A stretch of DNA of 64,000 nucleotides from Sorex araneus (GCF_027595985.1 NC_073312.1:12281995-12345994), one strand, 5' to 3'. Positions 22,940 through 33,934 are shown, counted from the stretch's first letter. The notes: generated by a model not told the origin, from the sequence alone. Made by a program: numbers and translations.

Positions 22940-23108
22940 TAACCAGATGGGACCAATACAGTGGACAGGGCATTTGTCTTGCATGCCACTAATCTGGGTT
23001 AGATCCTGGCACCCCATATGGTTCCCCGAGCATGGCTGAGAGTAATTCCTGATTACCAGAGCCAGGAATAAGCCCTGAGCACAACTGTGTGTAACCCCAA
23101 AACCAAAA
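22940..23108 (+). mobile_element. SINE family A, old
   Basis: GGGACCAATACAGTGGACAG head, GGCACCCCATATGGTTCCCC and an ACCCCAAAACCAAAA tail. Confidence 0.8.
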
Positions 23109-23211
23109 GCATAAAGTGTATAAAAAGGAGGGACCAGTTCCAGAATGTCTTGGGAATGGACCAGACACTTGAGCTTCTAAGCAAACCTTTCAATAAATCA
23201 TGTCATACCCG

Positions 23212-23295
23212 AGAGCGAGAGTGAGAGAGAGAGACAGAGACAGAGACAGAGACAAAGAGACAGAGACAGAGGGACAGAGAGACAGAGAGAGTGTG
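23212..23295. repeat. (GAGACA)n-type purine repeat
   Basis: Irregular GAGA/GACAGA tract abutting the tail of the following inverted SINE. Confidence 0.9.
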
Positions 23296-23322
23296 CGTGT
23301 GCGAATGTATGTACACAGCATC

Positions 23323-23482
23323 TTTTTTTTTTGCTTTTGTTTTTTGGGACTGGCAGGGGTGTTATTCCTGGCTCAGGGGTGTTACTCCTAGCTCGGGGGA
23401 CCATTTGGGACGCCGGGGATCGAACTTAGGCCAGCTGCGTGCAGGCAAGGGCCCTCCCCATGGTACTATCACTCCGACTCCA
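23323..23482 (-). mobile_element. SINE family A, inverted
   Basis: T-rich tail then a partially duplicated GGGTGTTACTCCTAGCTC; head ACTATCACTCCGACTCC. Confidence 0.8.
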
Positions 23483-23845
23483 TATTTTATGTGTCTATGA
23501 GTGAAGAGCCCCAAGATGCCCTCAAGTGGACACAGGGGAGAGCCGCAGGGCCAGTCACCCTGGAAAGGCGCATCTTTCCCTTCTTCCTGCTGAGCCTGCA
23601 GATGAGGCGGTGCTGTCAGATTGAATTAGTGCTAAGGCAATGCAGCCTCCACGGCGAAATGACTGGGACCAAATCTCAGGGCTTTCTGACATCCGGGCAG
23701 GCAGCAATCAAATATTGATGGGCAGGAGCCACGTGGGAAATGCCCAGAAAGCCGGGCAGTCGGGGAGGAAGAGCTACCACTGGCCGGAGGGGTCACTGGG
23801 GCAACCTCTTGGTCTCTCCGAGTCTCTTCTCTTTCTTGGCAGGAT

Positions 23846-24150
23846 AAGGTTGCTCACAGAAGCTGAGGAAACCCTCAGACAAGGACTTAACGTCCCCCTG
23901 GTGAGATACAACAAGTTTAACAATTTTTTTTAACTGAATATTGTTTGATCATTCCATTAGCCATTTAGTGATAACAAACAATATCAGATGAAGCATGTTT
24001 GGCCTGCTACAGGGGCAGGCTTGAAGGGTGTTTGGAGAAATAGAGGGAAGGTGATGGTGGTGGCGGGGTTGGGGTTGAAACAGTGGCAATTATCTGTAAG
24101 AAATCATCACAAACAACTTTGTAAGCCACAGTGTTTAAATAAAATGGCGG
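23846..24150 (+). repeat. Dispersed repeat C2, 5'-truncated copy
   Basis: Begins inside C2 at AAACCCTCAGACAAGGAC, runs through GTGATGGTGGTGGCGGGGTT, ends AGTGTTTAAATAAA. Confidence 0.65.
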
Positions 24151-24627
24151 GGTGGGGTGGGGTGCAGGGGAAGGTTTGCTGAAACACTGTTCGTCTCAGA
24201 GGTGATGATGAGAAGCCAGGATATAACCCGTGTCTCAGCTCCGGGTGGAGTTCACAGACAAACAGCAGGGAATATTTTTCAAATAGTGTTCCAGTTTATC
24301 TTCCTTTCCCTTGAAGGCTTTCTGGAAAAAGCTCTCCCAGGGCTGTGACCTAGTAATCAACTTGCTTTTATTTGTCGGGAAGCTTCTGTAAATCAACAGC
24401 ACCCAAAGGGCTGTAGCTAAGGAGAGCAGCTCCCCTCGCCGCGAAAACCACTCTCGGGGCCAGAAGGAGACCGGGCAGAGACGTATCTGGCACCTTCCCC
24501 TCACTGAGCCCTCCTCAGATTCAGTGACTCTGAGTGAGGGCCTCAGTTTCCTCTAGCACACCAAGCCTCTCCACTAGTTAGCAGTGTTGCAATTATTTTC
24601 AGGGGGGTCTTGTTGATGCATTTATTT
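24151..24627. other. Non-coding, apparently unique sequence
   Basis: No gene or transposon recognised. Confidence 0.45.
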
Positions 24628-24770
24628 ATGTTTGCTTTGAGGTCACACTGACGGTGCTCAGGGCTTACTCCTGGCTCTGCACTTAGGGATCACTCCTGGC
24701 AGTGTTTGGGGGACCATATGGGATGGCTGAGATGGAACCCAGGGGAACAAGACAAATGCCCTGTCCATTA
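24628..24770 (-). mobile_element. SINE family A, inverted, old
   Basis: GGGCTTACTCCTGGCTCTGC and GGGGGACCATATGGGATGGC; the head is lost in a (CT)n tract at 24769-24801. Confidence 0.75.
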
Positions 24771-24999
24771 TACTCTCTCTTTCTCTCTCTCTATCTCTCT
24801 CTGGGTTCTATTCTTTTTGTAGTTGAAAGTTTCCCCTAGTCCCATGAAGAGTGGAGTTTCTGTGTAAGCAAGGAGCAGAGTTAATCTTTGCAGACTCTGC
24901 AGAGGAAGGAAGATGGATTCCAGGCCAAGGAAGCCTTGGTCTTGCCTCTGAAACAGTTATCTATGGCAGAGCAGTGCTCTACATAATTACTTGCTTTTT

Positions 25000-25112
25000 T
25001 CTCTCTTCCTTTTTATTTTCTTCTGCTCCAACATCTATCCCACCACCACTGTGATCGTCCCTCCACCAAGTCCCCAGGTCCCTTCCCACCCCATGAGTCT
25101 ACCCCCTTGGCA
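25000..25112 (-). repeat. C2-like 3' fragment, inverted
   Basis: Minus strand reads GGTGGTGGGATAGATGTTGG, like the C2 end. Directly faces a + strand C1 copy. Confidence 0.45.
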
Positions 25113-25129
25113 GCCATACAGAAAATTTA

Positions 25130-25372
25130 TTTCCCACTGCTCATTCCAACAAAACCTAAAGGAATGGGGAATATTGTCTGCCATAGGAATGGGGAATATT
25201 GTCTGCCATGGAGGCAAGGTGAAGATGAAAAGCCGGGAGGGTATATCGGATTTTTTGGTGGTGGGGAATGTGCACTGGTGGAGGGATGGGTGTTTGATCA
25301 TTGTGTCATTGTAACCCAAACATGAAAGCTTGTAACTATCTCACAGTGAGTCAATCAATTTTTAAAAAATTT
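25130..25372 (+). repeat. Repeat C1, 3' end, with internal 25-bp tandem duplication
   Basis: GGAATGGGGAATATTGTCTG is repeated at 25161 and 25186. Then GTGCACTGGTGGAGGGATGG and ATCTCACAGTGAGTCAATCA. Confidence 0.6.
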
Positions 25373-25382
25373 TAAAAAAACT

Positions 25383-25575
25383 TGGGGCTGGAGAGATAGC
25401 ACAGTGGGTAGGGCGTTTGCCTTGCACGCGGCCGACCCGGGTTCAAATCCCAGCATCCCATATGGTCCCCTGAGCACGCACGGCCAGGGGAAATTCCTGA
25501 GTGCATAGCCAGGAGTAACCCCTGTGCATCGCCAGGTGTGATCCAAAAAGCAAAAAAAAAAAAAAAAAAAAAATT
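25383..25575 (+). mobile_element. SINE family A, young-looking copy
   Basis: Almost consensus, with a 5-6 bp insertion in GAGCACGCACGGCCAGG and a long A tail. Confidence 0.93.
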
Positions 25576-26143
25576 AAAAAAAAACTTAAAGGAATGGCAA
25601 ATGGAATAATCAGAAAATAAATCAGGAAACATCCATTTGTGATAATTGACTGCTATATAATTTTACCCTATGTAAATAAAGAAATGAAAATCTTTTAATA
25701 CAATATAACATCATGCTTGCTCTCATTTACATAAGTAAGTTTTCAACACTGGCTTCTAAAATAAATAGCACTACATTTTGCTTTGTACTAGGTTCTCGTT
25801 GTAGGATTATTATTGTTCTCGTAATTATCAGGTCTTCCCACCATTAATAAAATGTTTTTTATTCTTTGCTAATATATTTTGGAGTTGACATGAAATAAGA
25901 ATTTTCGATGTAAAATTAGTAAGAGTGAGGAGAATTAAGAGAATTTAGAGGGGAAATCTGAATAGGCTTATACAAGAACAAACTGTGTTACCCAAAAGTC
26001 CACATACTTCATTAAATCCAGACACCTGGACCTCATGGAAATGGAAAATTCATTGGAGAGGGACCCAGAAGGGCCCAGTGTTTGTGGCAAGACTTTGGGT
26101 GGTCAAATCAATCAGCTCAATCAATGGCTGAACAAATAACAGT
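25576..26143. other. Non-coding, AT-rich unique sequence
   Basis: No gene or transposon recognised. Confidence 0.45.
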
Positions 26144-26155
26144 ACTCCTATATTA

Positions 26156-26401
26156 TCACTGTCACTGTCATCCCATTGCTCATCGACTTGCTCCAGCGGG
26201 CACCAGTAAAGTCTCCATTGTAAAACTTGTTGTCAAAGTTTTTGGCATATTGAATATGCCACTGGTAGCTTGCCAGGCTCTGCCATGCGAGCGAGATACT
26301 CTCGGTAGCTCGCCAGGCTCTCCCAGAGGGTTGGAGGAATCGAACCCAGGTCGGCTGCGTGCAAGGCAAACGCCCTACTTGCTGTGCTATCATTCCAGCC
26401 C
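26156..26401 (-). mobile_element. SINE family B, complete, inverted
   Basis: Target duplication ACTCCTATATTA (26144-26155) and ACTCCTACATTA (26402-26413). In element sense it ends GGGATGACAGTGACAGTGA, a different 3' variant from the CTACAG-ending copies. Confidence 0.9.
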
Positions 26402-26413
26402 ACTCCTACATTA

Positions 26414-26829
26414 TTTAAAAAAAAAGACTTTGGGTGGCTCAGTTGCCTAGCTCAGCCCTTGTAAGAGGGGAGCAGAGTTCTTCCTTGGGTGTTCAATGTC
26501 CAAAGGGTCCTTATGGTTGCTTGGTGAAACCCTGGGCTGGGCCTGCCGGGATTCTAGGAATCGTGACAGTCTGGCCTCCTTCGAGCCAGTGTTCCTCGAG
26601 TGTGTATTTCACACTGGGCTGACAGACATGTGGCCGCTTGTGGGAAGGACTTGTCTCTGCTCTTATCTTATGCTCAGCGAGCTTGCTGTAGCAATCCACT
26701 GATGGGAACAACCCAATGTTGACAAATCCATATGAGACAGGAAGTGGGTGGGGGGCTGTTGAGGATGGGGTGGGGATATTGGGGATAAGGAAGCAGGGTT
26801 TCTTTTTTGGAGTAAATAGAACATGTTCT
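26414..26829. other. Non-coding, apparently unique sequence
   Basis: No gene or transposon recognised. Confidence 0.45.
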
Positions 26830-26985
26830 AGGGGCTGTACAGTGCTGTAAAGTGCTTGCCTTGCATGCAGCTGACCTGGGTTCGACCCCTGACATGCCAC
26901 AGGGTCCCCCAAGTCCACCAGGGGTGATCCCTGAGCACAGAGCCTAGGAATGAAACCTGAACACCAGGTGGGGCCCATAAATAAA
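26830..26985 (+). mobile_element. SINE family A, old
   Basis: AGGGGCTGTACAGTGCTGTA head and GGGTTCGACCCCTGACATGC; tail CCCATAAATAAAA. Confidence 0.78.
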
Positions 26986-27261
26986 ATTATAGAAAGGGAG
27001 AAATATACTAGAACAGATGGTACAGATGGAAGCTCTGCCAATAGACGGAAAGCCATCAGAAGCATGAAATGGGTGGTGTGTGAATTGCATCACAAAACAG
27101 TTAAAAAAAAAAAAAACCCAACAGCTTTATTCTGAAAAACCAAACCCTACAGTTACTGATGTCCTGGCTGCATCAAGGCAACCTAATAACCCTCTGTAGA
27201 TACTGGGGTAGAGAGAGGAACCTTTCCCAAGAGAGAATACCAATGTGTTTCTTTGGATTTT

Positions 27262-27427
27262 TCTTTTTTGGGGGTGGCTATTGGTGTGATGGTTTGGTCC
27301 TTATGTAGCAGTGCTCAGAAGCTACTGCTGGCTGTGCTTGGGGGACCATTTGTGGTAATCAAGGACTGAAACAGGGTCAGCTACATTGCGAGTGCCTTAA
27401 TCCTTCCTGATACAATGTCTCCAGACC
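27262..27427 (-). mobile_element. SINE family A, inverted, old
   Basis: GCTTGGGGGACCATTTGTGG and CAGGGTCAGCTACATTGCGA recognisable; the head is decayed. Confidence 0.7.
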
Positions 27428-27480
27428 CCGTTCCCACCACACTCATTTAAATTTCTTTTCTTTTTAAAAGTGTATTTACT

Positions 27481-27659
27481 GGGGCTGGAGCAATAGCGCA
27501 GTGGGTAGGGCATTTGCCTTGCACACAGCCAACCTGGGTTCAATTCCCAGCATCCCATATGGGGTCCCCCAAGCACTGCCAGGAGAAATTCCTGAGTGCA
27601 TGGGGCAGGAGTAACCCCTGTACAATGCCAGGTGTGAACCAAAAGCAAAAAAAAAAAAA
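27481..27659 (+). mobile_element. SINE family A with target duplication
   Basis: Complete; flanks AAAGTGTATTTACTG and AAAGTTTATTTATTG. Confidence 0.9.
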
Positions 27660-27664
27660 AGTTT

Positions 27665-27763
27665 ATTTATTGAGTTTGGGGGTGAGACCCTGCAGTGCCC
27701 TAGGACTATTCCTGGCTTCCTGCTCAGGAGTTGTCCCTGCTAGTGCTTGGGGACCATATGCAG
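27665..27763 (-). mobile_element. SINE family A, inverted, tail half of a copy split by a solo LTR
   Basis: Runs to GGGGACCATATGCAG, where the LTR enters. The head half resumes at 28264. Confidence 0.78.
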
Positions 27764-28263
27764 TGTTAAACCAGGCTGAGATTTCCCCAGAGGAATCACA
27801 CGAAGACAAGTTGCAATGCAATAAGCAAAGGGTCTTTATTGGCTAGCTCAGCTAGCTTGTTAGGGTCCTTGTCCAGCTCATCGACATGGTGGCAGTCTTC
27901 TTGGAATGAGCAGTCCTGAGTCTCAAAAGTGAGGGGCTTTTATATAATAATATTATATAACAGGGACTTTCGTCAGACCACCCTTTTGGCTGCAATCTGA
28001 GGGGTTTTCCACTACTCGTACTTAGTTGATTGGTTATAAGTTGGAGTTACATATGGGTTGCACAAGAGTTACAAAAGGGTTACAGGGGGGGCTTCCCTAC
28101 CTGCATATGGTTGGTCACCCTTAGTTGACCTCACCATGACTATCTCACTTTGAGAAAATCGTGACTCAATTCCAGGTATCTGTGCTCAATTCCAGGAATT
28201 CTGGAACCGAAAGCTAGGCCTAGCTTCTGGCTTCTTGATGAGCCTTTCCTTCTCTATCTCTCA
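27764..28263 (-). mobile_element. 500-bp solo LTR of an endogenous retrovirus
   Basis: Begins TG and ends CA, with the 4-bp target GCAG on both sides (27760-27763, 28264-28267), inside an old SINE. On the minus strand it has a TATATAAAAG TATA box (27946-27937), then AATAAA (27840-27835) and a short U5. An AT palindrome overlaps the TATA region. A 4-bp duplication suggests class I (gammaretrovirus-like), which is inference. No viral genes remain. Confidence 0.82.
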
Positions 28264-28345
28264 GCAGAACTTGGGGTTGAAACGAGGTCAACTGCGTGTC
28301 AGATCTCCAATTCTATCTGCCTTACCTCCTATTCTATATCTCTGG
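28264..28345 (-). mobile_element. SINE family A, inverted, head half of the LTR-split copy
   Basis: TTGGGGTTGAAACGAGGTCA continues the reading of the consensus after the LTR; strongly diverged. Confidence 0.65.
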
Positions 28346-29605
28346 TTCAAGATTCGTGAAATTGTGAGGAGGCCCCAGATATCTTTACTTTAGGAAAATG
28401 CCTCTATCGATTCTGATGTAGGAAATAAGGGGGCAGGCATTTGGTAACCCTTCTAGAATGCTCTATTGCAGAGCCAAGTTTTCTTTGATCAAATACATAT
28501 ATAAAATGTCCACATCCCTGCCAACTTGTGTGTGTGCGCGCACACACGCGTGCACATGCACGCTCGCATTCAGGATGGATTTATCCACCTGGATTTTAGT
28601 CTCTCTGTTCTGGAATTTCACTTTATAGATGAGATCCGCTTCCTTCTCTCACCTAATTTGAGGACTGACCCAAGCCACGTCTGGGTGAAACGGGGGTAGA
28701 AGACCTTGCTGTGGCTCAGGACTCTGGCTTTTAGAGCTCTCCAATCACTCACCCTTCATTACAACCAGGTGGCCCTATAATAATGGCCTGAGAGTGCCTG
28801 GCCTTTGGCGAGGGTGAGGTTTGGCTGCCTGATCTCAACGTCCAACCTCCAGGAACTCATGTTACCTCTCTCAGCCTGTAGACTTGGGATATGGAGCCTT
28901 TTCTCCTAGAATGATTGAGAGTGAAGTGATAAACGTATGAAAGTTGGCATATAAAATCTGCTCAGCAGAAAGCATCAAGCCTTACTGAACATCTCGCTTC
29001 AGGGAAGCCACTTCTCATTTGGATTCGTAGCTCCGTGGATGACAGTCCTTGAGTTCTGACAGCACTTCTAAAATAGTGTCTCATGTGCAAAAGCCAAAAT
29101 AATTAAGGAAGGATGGAATTTGCAGAATACCCCTGAGCTCCCTTTCTAGAACCCTTTCCTGACCCCACCAGCCATCCACAAGGTTCTAGAAGAGTTCTTC
29201 CAGAAGCTTTGGGGGAAACCTCAACCCCTTGGATCCTATTCCAAAACACAATTGGTTGAGCAGGGAGGCTCTTCACCTCACACTTGACCAATTAGGCCCT
29301 TCTTGGAGAACTTGAATTGGATTCAAGTGATTCCTGTCCAGGCCTCCAAGCTCTTGGAAAGAGAGATGTGAACCTAACAACAGGAAAGAGCTGGTAGGGA
29401 GACCGTTTGACCATGAGCGACCCCGGTTTTGCCTCAATAGTGCATGGTCTTCTGGCTGTGTTTGGATGTGCCCCCATCCCGCCAAAAAACCCTCTAAAAT
29501 CCAAGGCAAGAATGGGGTGTTCAGATGCCTTCACATTCTATGTCATTGTGTGATTTGAAGTATATTCATCTGGTGTGGTTCTAGGCAACCATTCAATATT
29601 CTTCT
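28346..29605. other. SINE-free non-coding block of 1.25 kb
   Basis: No gene recognised. A short GT/GC alternating tract lies near 28530-28565. Confidence 0.45.
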
Positions 29606-29847
29606 TGGAGCAAATAGCACAGCGGGTAGGGCGTTTGCCTTGCACGCGACCGACCCGGGTTAGATTCCTCTGTCTCTCTCAGAGAGCCCCACAAGCTACT
29701 GAGAGTAGCCTTGCTGCACGGCAGAGCCTGGCAAGCAACCCATGGCATATTCGATATGCCAAAAACAGTAACAACAAGTCTCACATTGGAGACTTTACTG
29801 GTGCCCGATTGAGCAAATTGATGAACAACAGGAGGACAGTGTTACAG
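29606..29847 (+). mobile_element. SINE family B
   Basis: Head, GGCATATTCGATATGCC hairpin, ends GGAGGACAGTGTTACAG, then a (GTT)n run at 29847-29866. Confidence 0.9.
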
Positions 29848-29879
29848 GTTGTTGTTGTTGTTGTTATTGTTTTTCATCG

Positions 29880-30055
29880 GTGGGGCTGGAGATATAGTAT
29901 AATGGTAAGGTGCTTACCTTGCATGTGGCTAAATTGGATTCAATTCCCAGCACCCAATATAGGCCCGCAGGCACCGCCAGGAGCGATCCCTGAGTGCAGA
30001 GCCAGGAAAAAGCCCTGAGCCCCACCAGGTGTGGCCCCAAAACAAAACAAAAAGA
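29880..30055 (+). mobile_element. SINE family A
   Basis: GGGGCTGGAGATATAGTATA head; tail CCCCAAAACAAAACAAAAAG. Confidence 0.85.
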
Positions 30056-30059
30056 TTCA

Positions 30060-30165
30060 AAAGTTTTTTTCCAATACTGGGGTCAAATCCAGGACCTTGT
30101 ACATGCAAGGCCAGTGAGAATGCCAGGGTGAACTCCAGCTCTCCTGAACAATTTTGAAGCCTGGG
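30060..30165 (-). mobile_element. Old inverted tRNA-SINE relic
   Basis: ACTGGGGTCAAATCCAGGAC then TGTACATGCAAGGCCAGTGA. Confidence 0.5.
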
Positions 30166-30549
30166 GAGATGTTCATGGTATAATGTCAAGGTAATAAAGA
30201 TAAAACCAATTCTATGGGCCCCGTGGATTTTTAAAATATACATGTATACATAAAATGCCAGAAATACATTGAAATGTCAATAGCGATGGAGGAGTAGAAG
30301 ATAGTCTTGCTTCTTCATTATCTCTGACCTTTCAAGGAAAGTCTCTATTATGGAAGGGGTGGTGGTGGGGGGTGTCATACAAGGAGAGAGCAGAAATAAA
30401 GGTGAACTTTCTTCGTCTTAAAGGAAAATGCAGCTCTTCTGGCCTCATTTTGTCAGAACCAGGAACCAGAGCTATTCCGAAATCTGAGTGACTCTTTAGC
30501 ATACAGGTGTTAATGATGTGTTCATTGTTGGAGGCTGTTGGGATTTGCT
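30166..30549. other. Non-coding, apparently unique sequence
   Basis: No gene or transposon recognised. Confidence 0.45.
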
Positions 30550-30722
30550 TATTTCTTTGGCTTGGGGGCCACCCCTGGCAGTGCTCAGGGCTTACTCCTT
30601 CCTGGCTCTAACTCAGGGCTCACTCTCGGAGATGCTCATGGGGCCCTCTGGGGTGCCGCAGATGGGACTCAATTGGTCCGCGCGCAAGGCAGATGCCTTC
30701 CCCGCTGCCCTCTCTCAGTCCC
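30550..30722 (-). mobile_element. SINE family A, inverted, old
   Basis: GGCAGTGCTCAGGGCTTACT and GCAAGGCAGATGCCTTCCCC. Confidence 0.75.
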
Positions 30723-31147
30723 CACTGAGGCTGCTGAGATTGGAAATGGGCTTCCGGGAACAGAATGATACCAGGCCGTGTTCCCCACCGCTCCTTCCAG
30801 GCTTGGGCTAGCAGCTCTACCTCAGAAAGCAACAATCAATGGTGATTTTCCACTTTGCAGGGGGAAAAAATAGCACAATAGAAGTTCTTAAAACTAAAAT
30901 TCTCTCCTTGAGGCACTAGGAGAGACCTTAGGTCTCCAAGTTAAGCAGTTCAATCCCCAGGGCAGCAAGCCCGCTCCTGTCCCCCAGTACCAGCCGGGGT
31001 GGCCCTGATGACCCCAGCACCCTCAGGCCCCCATCTCTGGAGGGTCTCTCAGCACCCTTTCTCCAACAACAGCCCCGTAAGTGTTGACACTGGAAACCAC
31101 GCGACCTCACTATAATAAGAATAACCCCAACAATAAGAAAAAGAATT
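30723..31147. other. Non-coding; possible SINE relic
   Basis: AGTTCAATCCCCAGGGCAGC near 30946 could be a remnant box B. Nothing else recognised. Confidence 0.35.
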
Positions 31148-31322
31148 TCTATTTTTTATTTTTGGATCACACCTAGCGATGCACAGGGGTTACTCCTGGC
31201 TCATGCACTCAGCAATGACTCCTGACAGTGCTTGGGGACCATATGGGATGCTGGGAATCGAACCTGGGTCGGCCGCATGCAAGGCAAACGCCCTACCCGC
31301 TGTGCTATTGCTCCAGTCCAGG
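31148..31322 (-). mobile_element. SINE family A, inverted, well preserved
   Basis: Flanked by AAAAGAATTTCTATT and AAAAGAATTTTTTG, a probable target duplication. Confidence 0.9.
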
Positions 31323-31573
31323 AAAAGAATTTTTTGTAACAGCTTCTGGGTGTGGGAAGGAGAAAGTTAGGAGATTCCATCGGGTGTTTTCTCTAGTGCC
31401 AGCCTCTGCTGGGGGTGCAGAAGCAGGGACCGGGCAGGGAGGCAGGACCCAGAGGGCAGCAGGAGACCTGGCGGGAAGTGGGGTGGGGGCCGAGGCCAAG
31501 CTCGGGTCAGGGGAGGTGCAGGGGTGGGGGGGTCTCCTCTGCATCCTCCTGCTGTCTTTTCTCCCAGAGCTTT

Positions 31574-31575
<2 letters not shown>
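31323..31575. other. Non-coding, purine- and G-rich sequence
   Basis: GC-rich GGCAGGAGGCAGG-like DNA without a recognisable gene or transposon. Confidence 0.45.

Positions 31576-31626
<51 letters not shown>
31576..31626. repeat. (TG)n microsatellite, about 25 units
   Basis: Uninterrupted TG run. Confidence 0.97.
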
Positions 31627-31627
<1 letters not shown>

Positions 31628-31649
31628 CTCATGGTCTTCTCTTTCTGCT

Positions 31650-31696
31650 GCCCGCTCGAGCAAATCGATGAACAACGGGACGACCGTGCTACAGTG
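31650..31696 (+). mobile_element. SINE family B, 3' end only
   Basis: CCCGCTCGAGCAAATCGATG to GACCGTGCTACAGTG; 5'-truncated copy. Confidence 0.75.
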
Positions 31697-31763
31697 CTAT
31701 TCTTTCTTCTGTGTCATCATACTTACTCAGAGGGCGGGGGGTGGGGGGGAATAAACAGAAGTA

Positions 31764-31905
31764 GGGCAGGAGTGATAATAAAATGGGAAGGGTATTTGCC
31801 TTGCCTGTGGCCAGCTGGGTTCCGTGCCCAGAAGCCCATATCATTCCCCGAACACAGCCAGGAGTGGTCCCTGAGCACCACTGAGGGTGCCCCCCAAACA
31901 AACCA
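31764..31905 (+). mobile_element. SINE family A, old
   Basis: GGGCAGGAGTGATAATAAAA head, GAACACAGCCAGGAGTGGTC, tail CCCCCAAACAAACC. Confidence 0.75.
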
Positions 31906-31934
31906 CTACCTCCCTTCCCTTAAAAGGACCAAAA

Positions 31935-32190
31935 GATGAATGTTGAGTGCAAAGGGACGGTCAGCCCCCAAGGTCACCTGGAAATGGGCCAGGAAGCAGC
32001 TCAGTCCTGGGCTGAGAATAAAGGCAAGAGGCCTCGTTATAGAGACCTGGAGTCTTGGCGGCTCCCGGGTCGACACGGTGCCATCCTGGCGGGGGACGGG
32101 GGTCGGTGAGAGCGCCAGGAGCGGGGACACATGCTTTATATGCTCGGCCTTAGAGGCCTTCTGGCCTCAGTGGCACTGCAGGGCCACAAC
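31935..32190 (+). repeat. Unclassified unit U1, paralogous to U2 at 34285
   Basis: Aligns over its whole length with 34285-34527: CGGTCAGCCCC, GGAAATGG, CCAGGAAGC, GAGGCCTCG, TATAGAGACC, GGTGCCATCCTG and GGCACTGCAGGGCC in the same order. Function and class unknown; a trinucleotide ACA run follows at 32188-32213. Confidence 0.7.
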
Positions 32191-32282
32191 AACAACAACA
32201 ACAACAACAACAAAAGCAGGAAGAAAGGATTTAGACGAGAGGTACAATGAACAAAATACTCAGATTAAAAAAAAAAAAATCT

Positions 32283-32470
32283 TGGGGGCTGGAGTGATAG
32301 CACAGCGGGTAGGGTGTTTGCCTTGCACTCAGCCGACCTGGGTTCGAATCCCAGCTTCCCATATGGTCCCCCGAGCACCGCCAGGAGTAATTCGTGAGTG
32401 CATGAGCCAGGAGTGACCCCTGTGCATCGCCGGGTGTGACTCAAAAAGCAAAAAAAAAAAAAAAAAACCA
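32283..32470 (+). mobile_element. SINE family A, well preserved
   Basis: Near consensus with an A-rich tail that grades into AACAAAAAAA repeats. Confidence 0.92.
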
Positions 32471-33027
32471 AAAAAAACAACAAAAAAAAAACCTCAAGGA
32501 GAATAACTTTCCCTTGAAGGTCATCACAGACATGCCCTTCAAGCAAGGCACATTCTCCTCCTCACAGGAGCTTGAGCAGGAGGCCCGGGAGTGAAGAGAA
32601 ACTGAGCCGCAGGTGTGTAGCCCCTTCCTGCAGGCCCGAGGCTCCCCCAGCCGGGCCCCTCCCACGGCGCTCCGGGGGTCTCCCGTTTCAGGCACTCGTG
32701 CTTCTGAGACTGGCACGGTTTCAAGCTACAGCTGAAGAAACACGAATGCTGCCCTTTGCGGAGCAAACAGAAGTCTACGAAGCCGGCGTGGCGTTTTCTC
32801 CTTTCACAATAATTGTGTTCTCATCTGTACCGATTTAAGCAAGCTGCGCCTGTCGGAAGGAAAGACAAGTCTCTATGCAGGGAGCCTCCGTGGCCGAGCA
32901 AGACCTCAGCCGTCTCTTTCGCAGTCTTCCGGCGATTTCACCACGAAGAAACGCCCACATCAGACGGGTAAACCATGCGTGCTTGAAAACGCTTTCTCGT
33001 GAGCAAGCTAAGCAGTTTAACACAGGC
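32471..33027. other. Non-coding, apparently unique sequence
   Basis: No gene recognised; moderately GC-rich. Confidence 0.45.
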
Positions 33028-33220
33028 GGCTGGAGAGAGGGCAGGGGTGACGGCACCATCCTTGCATGCGACCAACCCGGGTTCAAGCCCTGGCACCATG
33101 TGGGCTGCCTGGCATGGAGGGGAGCAACCCTGAGGCCCGGAGACACTGCCAGGCTGGTGCAGTGTCCTGGCTCTGCGGCGACCCCTGGCTCTGCAGGGCC
33201 CCTGGAGACCCTCACACTCA
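33028..33220 (+). mobile_element. SINE family A, heavily diverged
   Basis: GGCTGGAGAGAGGGCAGGGG head and AACCCGGGTTCAAGCCCTGG box B; GC-rich extension beyond. Confidence 0.6.
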
Positions 33221-33934
33221 GGCCCTTGCACTCAGCTTCCAGCCCTGTTGGCCGAGAGTCAGGGCAGGGCCCCGGACCCCTTGGGAGGTGCCTCCCCACT
33301 TCCCTACCACCACCAAATAATCTTAACACAAAAAGCACGGCCAAATTTTAATTTCACGGAAGTTGCATTGATAGACTTGCCGTGACTCCAGAGTGCAAAT
33401 GTATTGATTGGGCAAAGGGGGGGTCAGGGGGTTCTCAGCCAGGCCATGGCCATCGGGCTGAGCCCGAGCTGCGAGGCTTGAGTCGAGCCCCCTTGGCCAG
33501 TGGCAGCGTGGTGCCTGGAGACTGGGATTAGAGCGGATTTCAGTAGAAGGCGGGGGGACACGCAGGACACCCAGCAAAGCCTCCCCTCGAAGGCCAGGGG
33601 TACACTCCAAAGGACTGCAGAAATCTGAATGGCGATGTGGGCATAGAGCCAAAGGAAAATCAAATCTCACACCTTGGCCCCCAGGCCCAGACTGGGGTGT
33701 CTGTCGGAGCCAGGTTGGGATGGCATCTGACGTCCTCCCAAGCAGACCCTCCCCTCCAGGATCCGATGGCAAAGGGTCCCGGGCACGTGTAGAAATGTGG
33801 ATTTCCTGTGGGCTGCACATTCCCAGGGGTCCACATGGCCCTCTCTTCACCAAGGGGCTGAGTAGGAACAAAGGGTGCAGCTACAGATAGGAAAGCTTTG
33901 GTGGCAGCTGTTTATTTGTTTTGGGTTTTTTTTT
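33221..33934. other. GC-rich non-coding stretch with a 182-codon open frame
   Basis: The minus strand is open from 33871 to 33323, but composition, lack of recognised motifs and absence of splice or promoter context argue against a gene. Confidence 0.4.

Noticed and set aside
25383..25450. tRNA-like sequences with perfect box A and box B in many places
   Set aside because: These are SINE heads; they lack the full cloverleaf and are joined to SINE bodies, so not tRNA genes.
31535..31640. Val/Cys repeat peptides encoded across GT tracts
   Set aside because: Products of (TG)n microsatellite in all frames; no gene.
33323..33871. 182-codon minus-strand open frame in the intergenic region
   Set aside because: Pro/Leu/Arg-rich composition typical of GC-rich non-coding DNA; no motif, promoter or homologue recognised.
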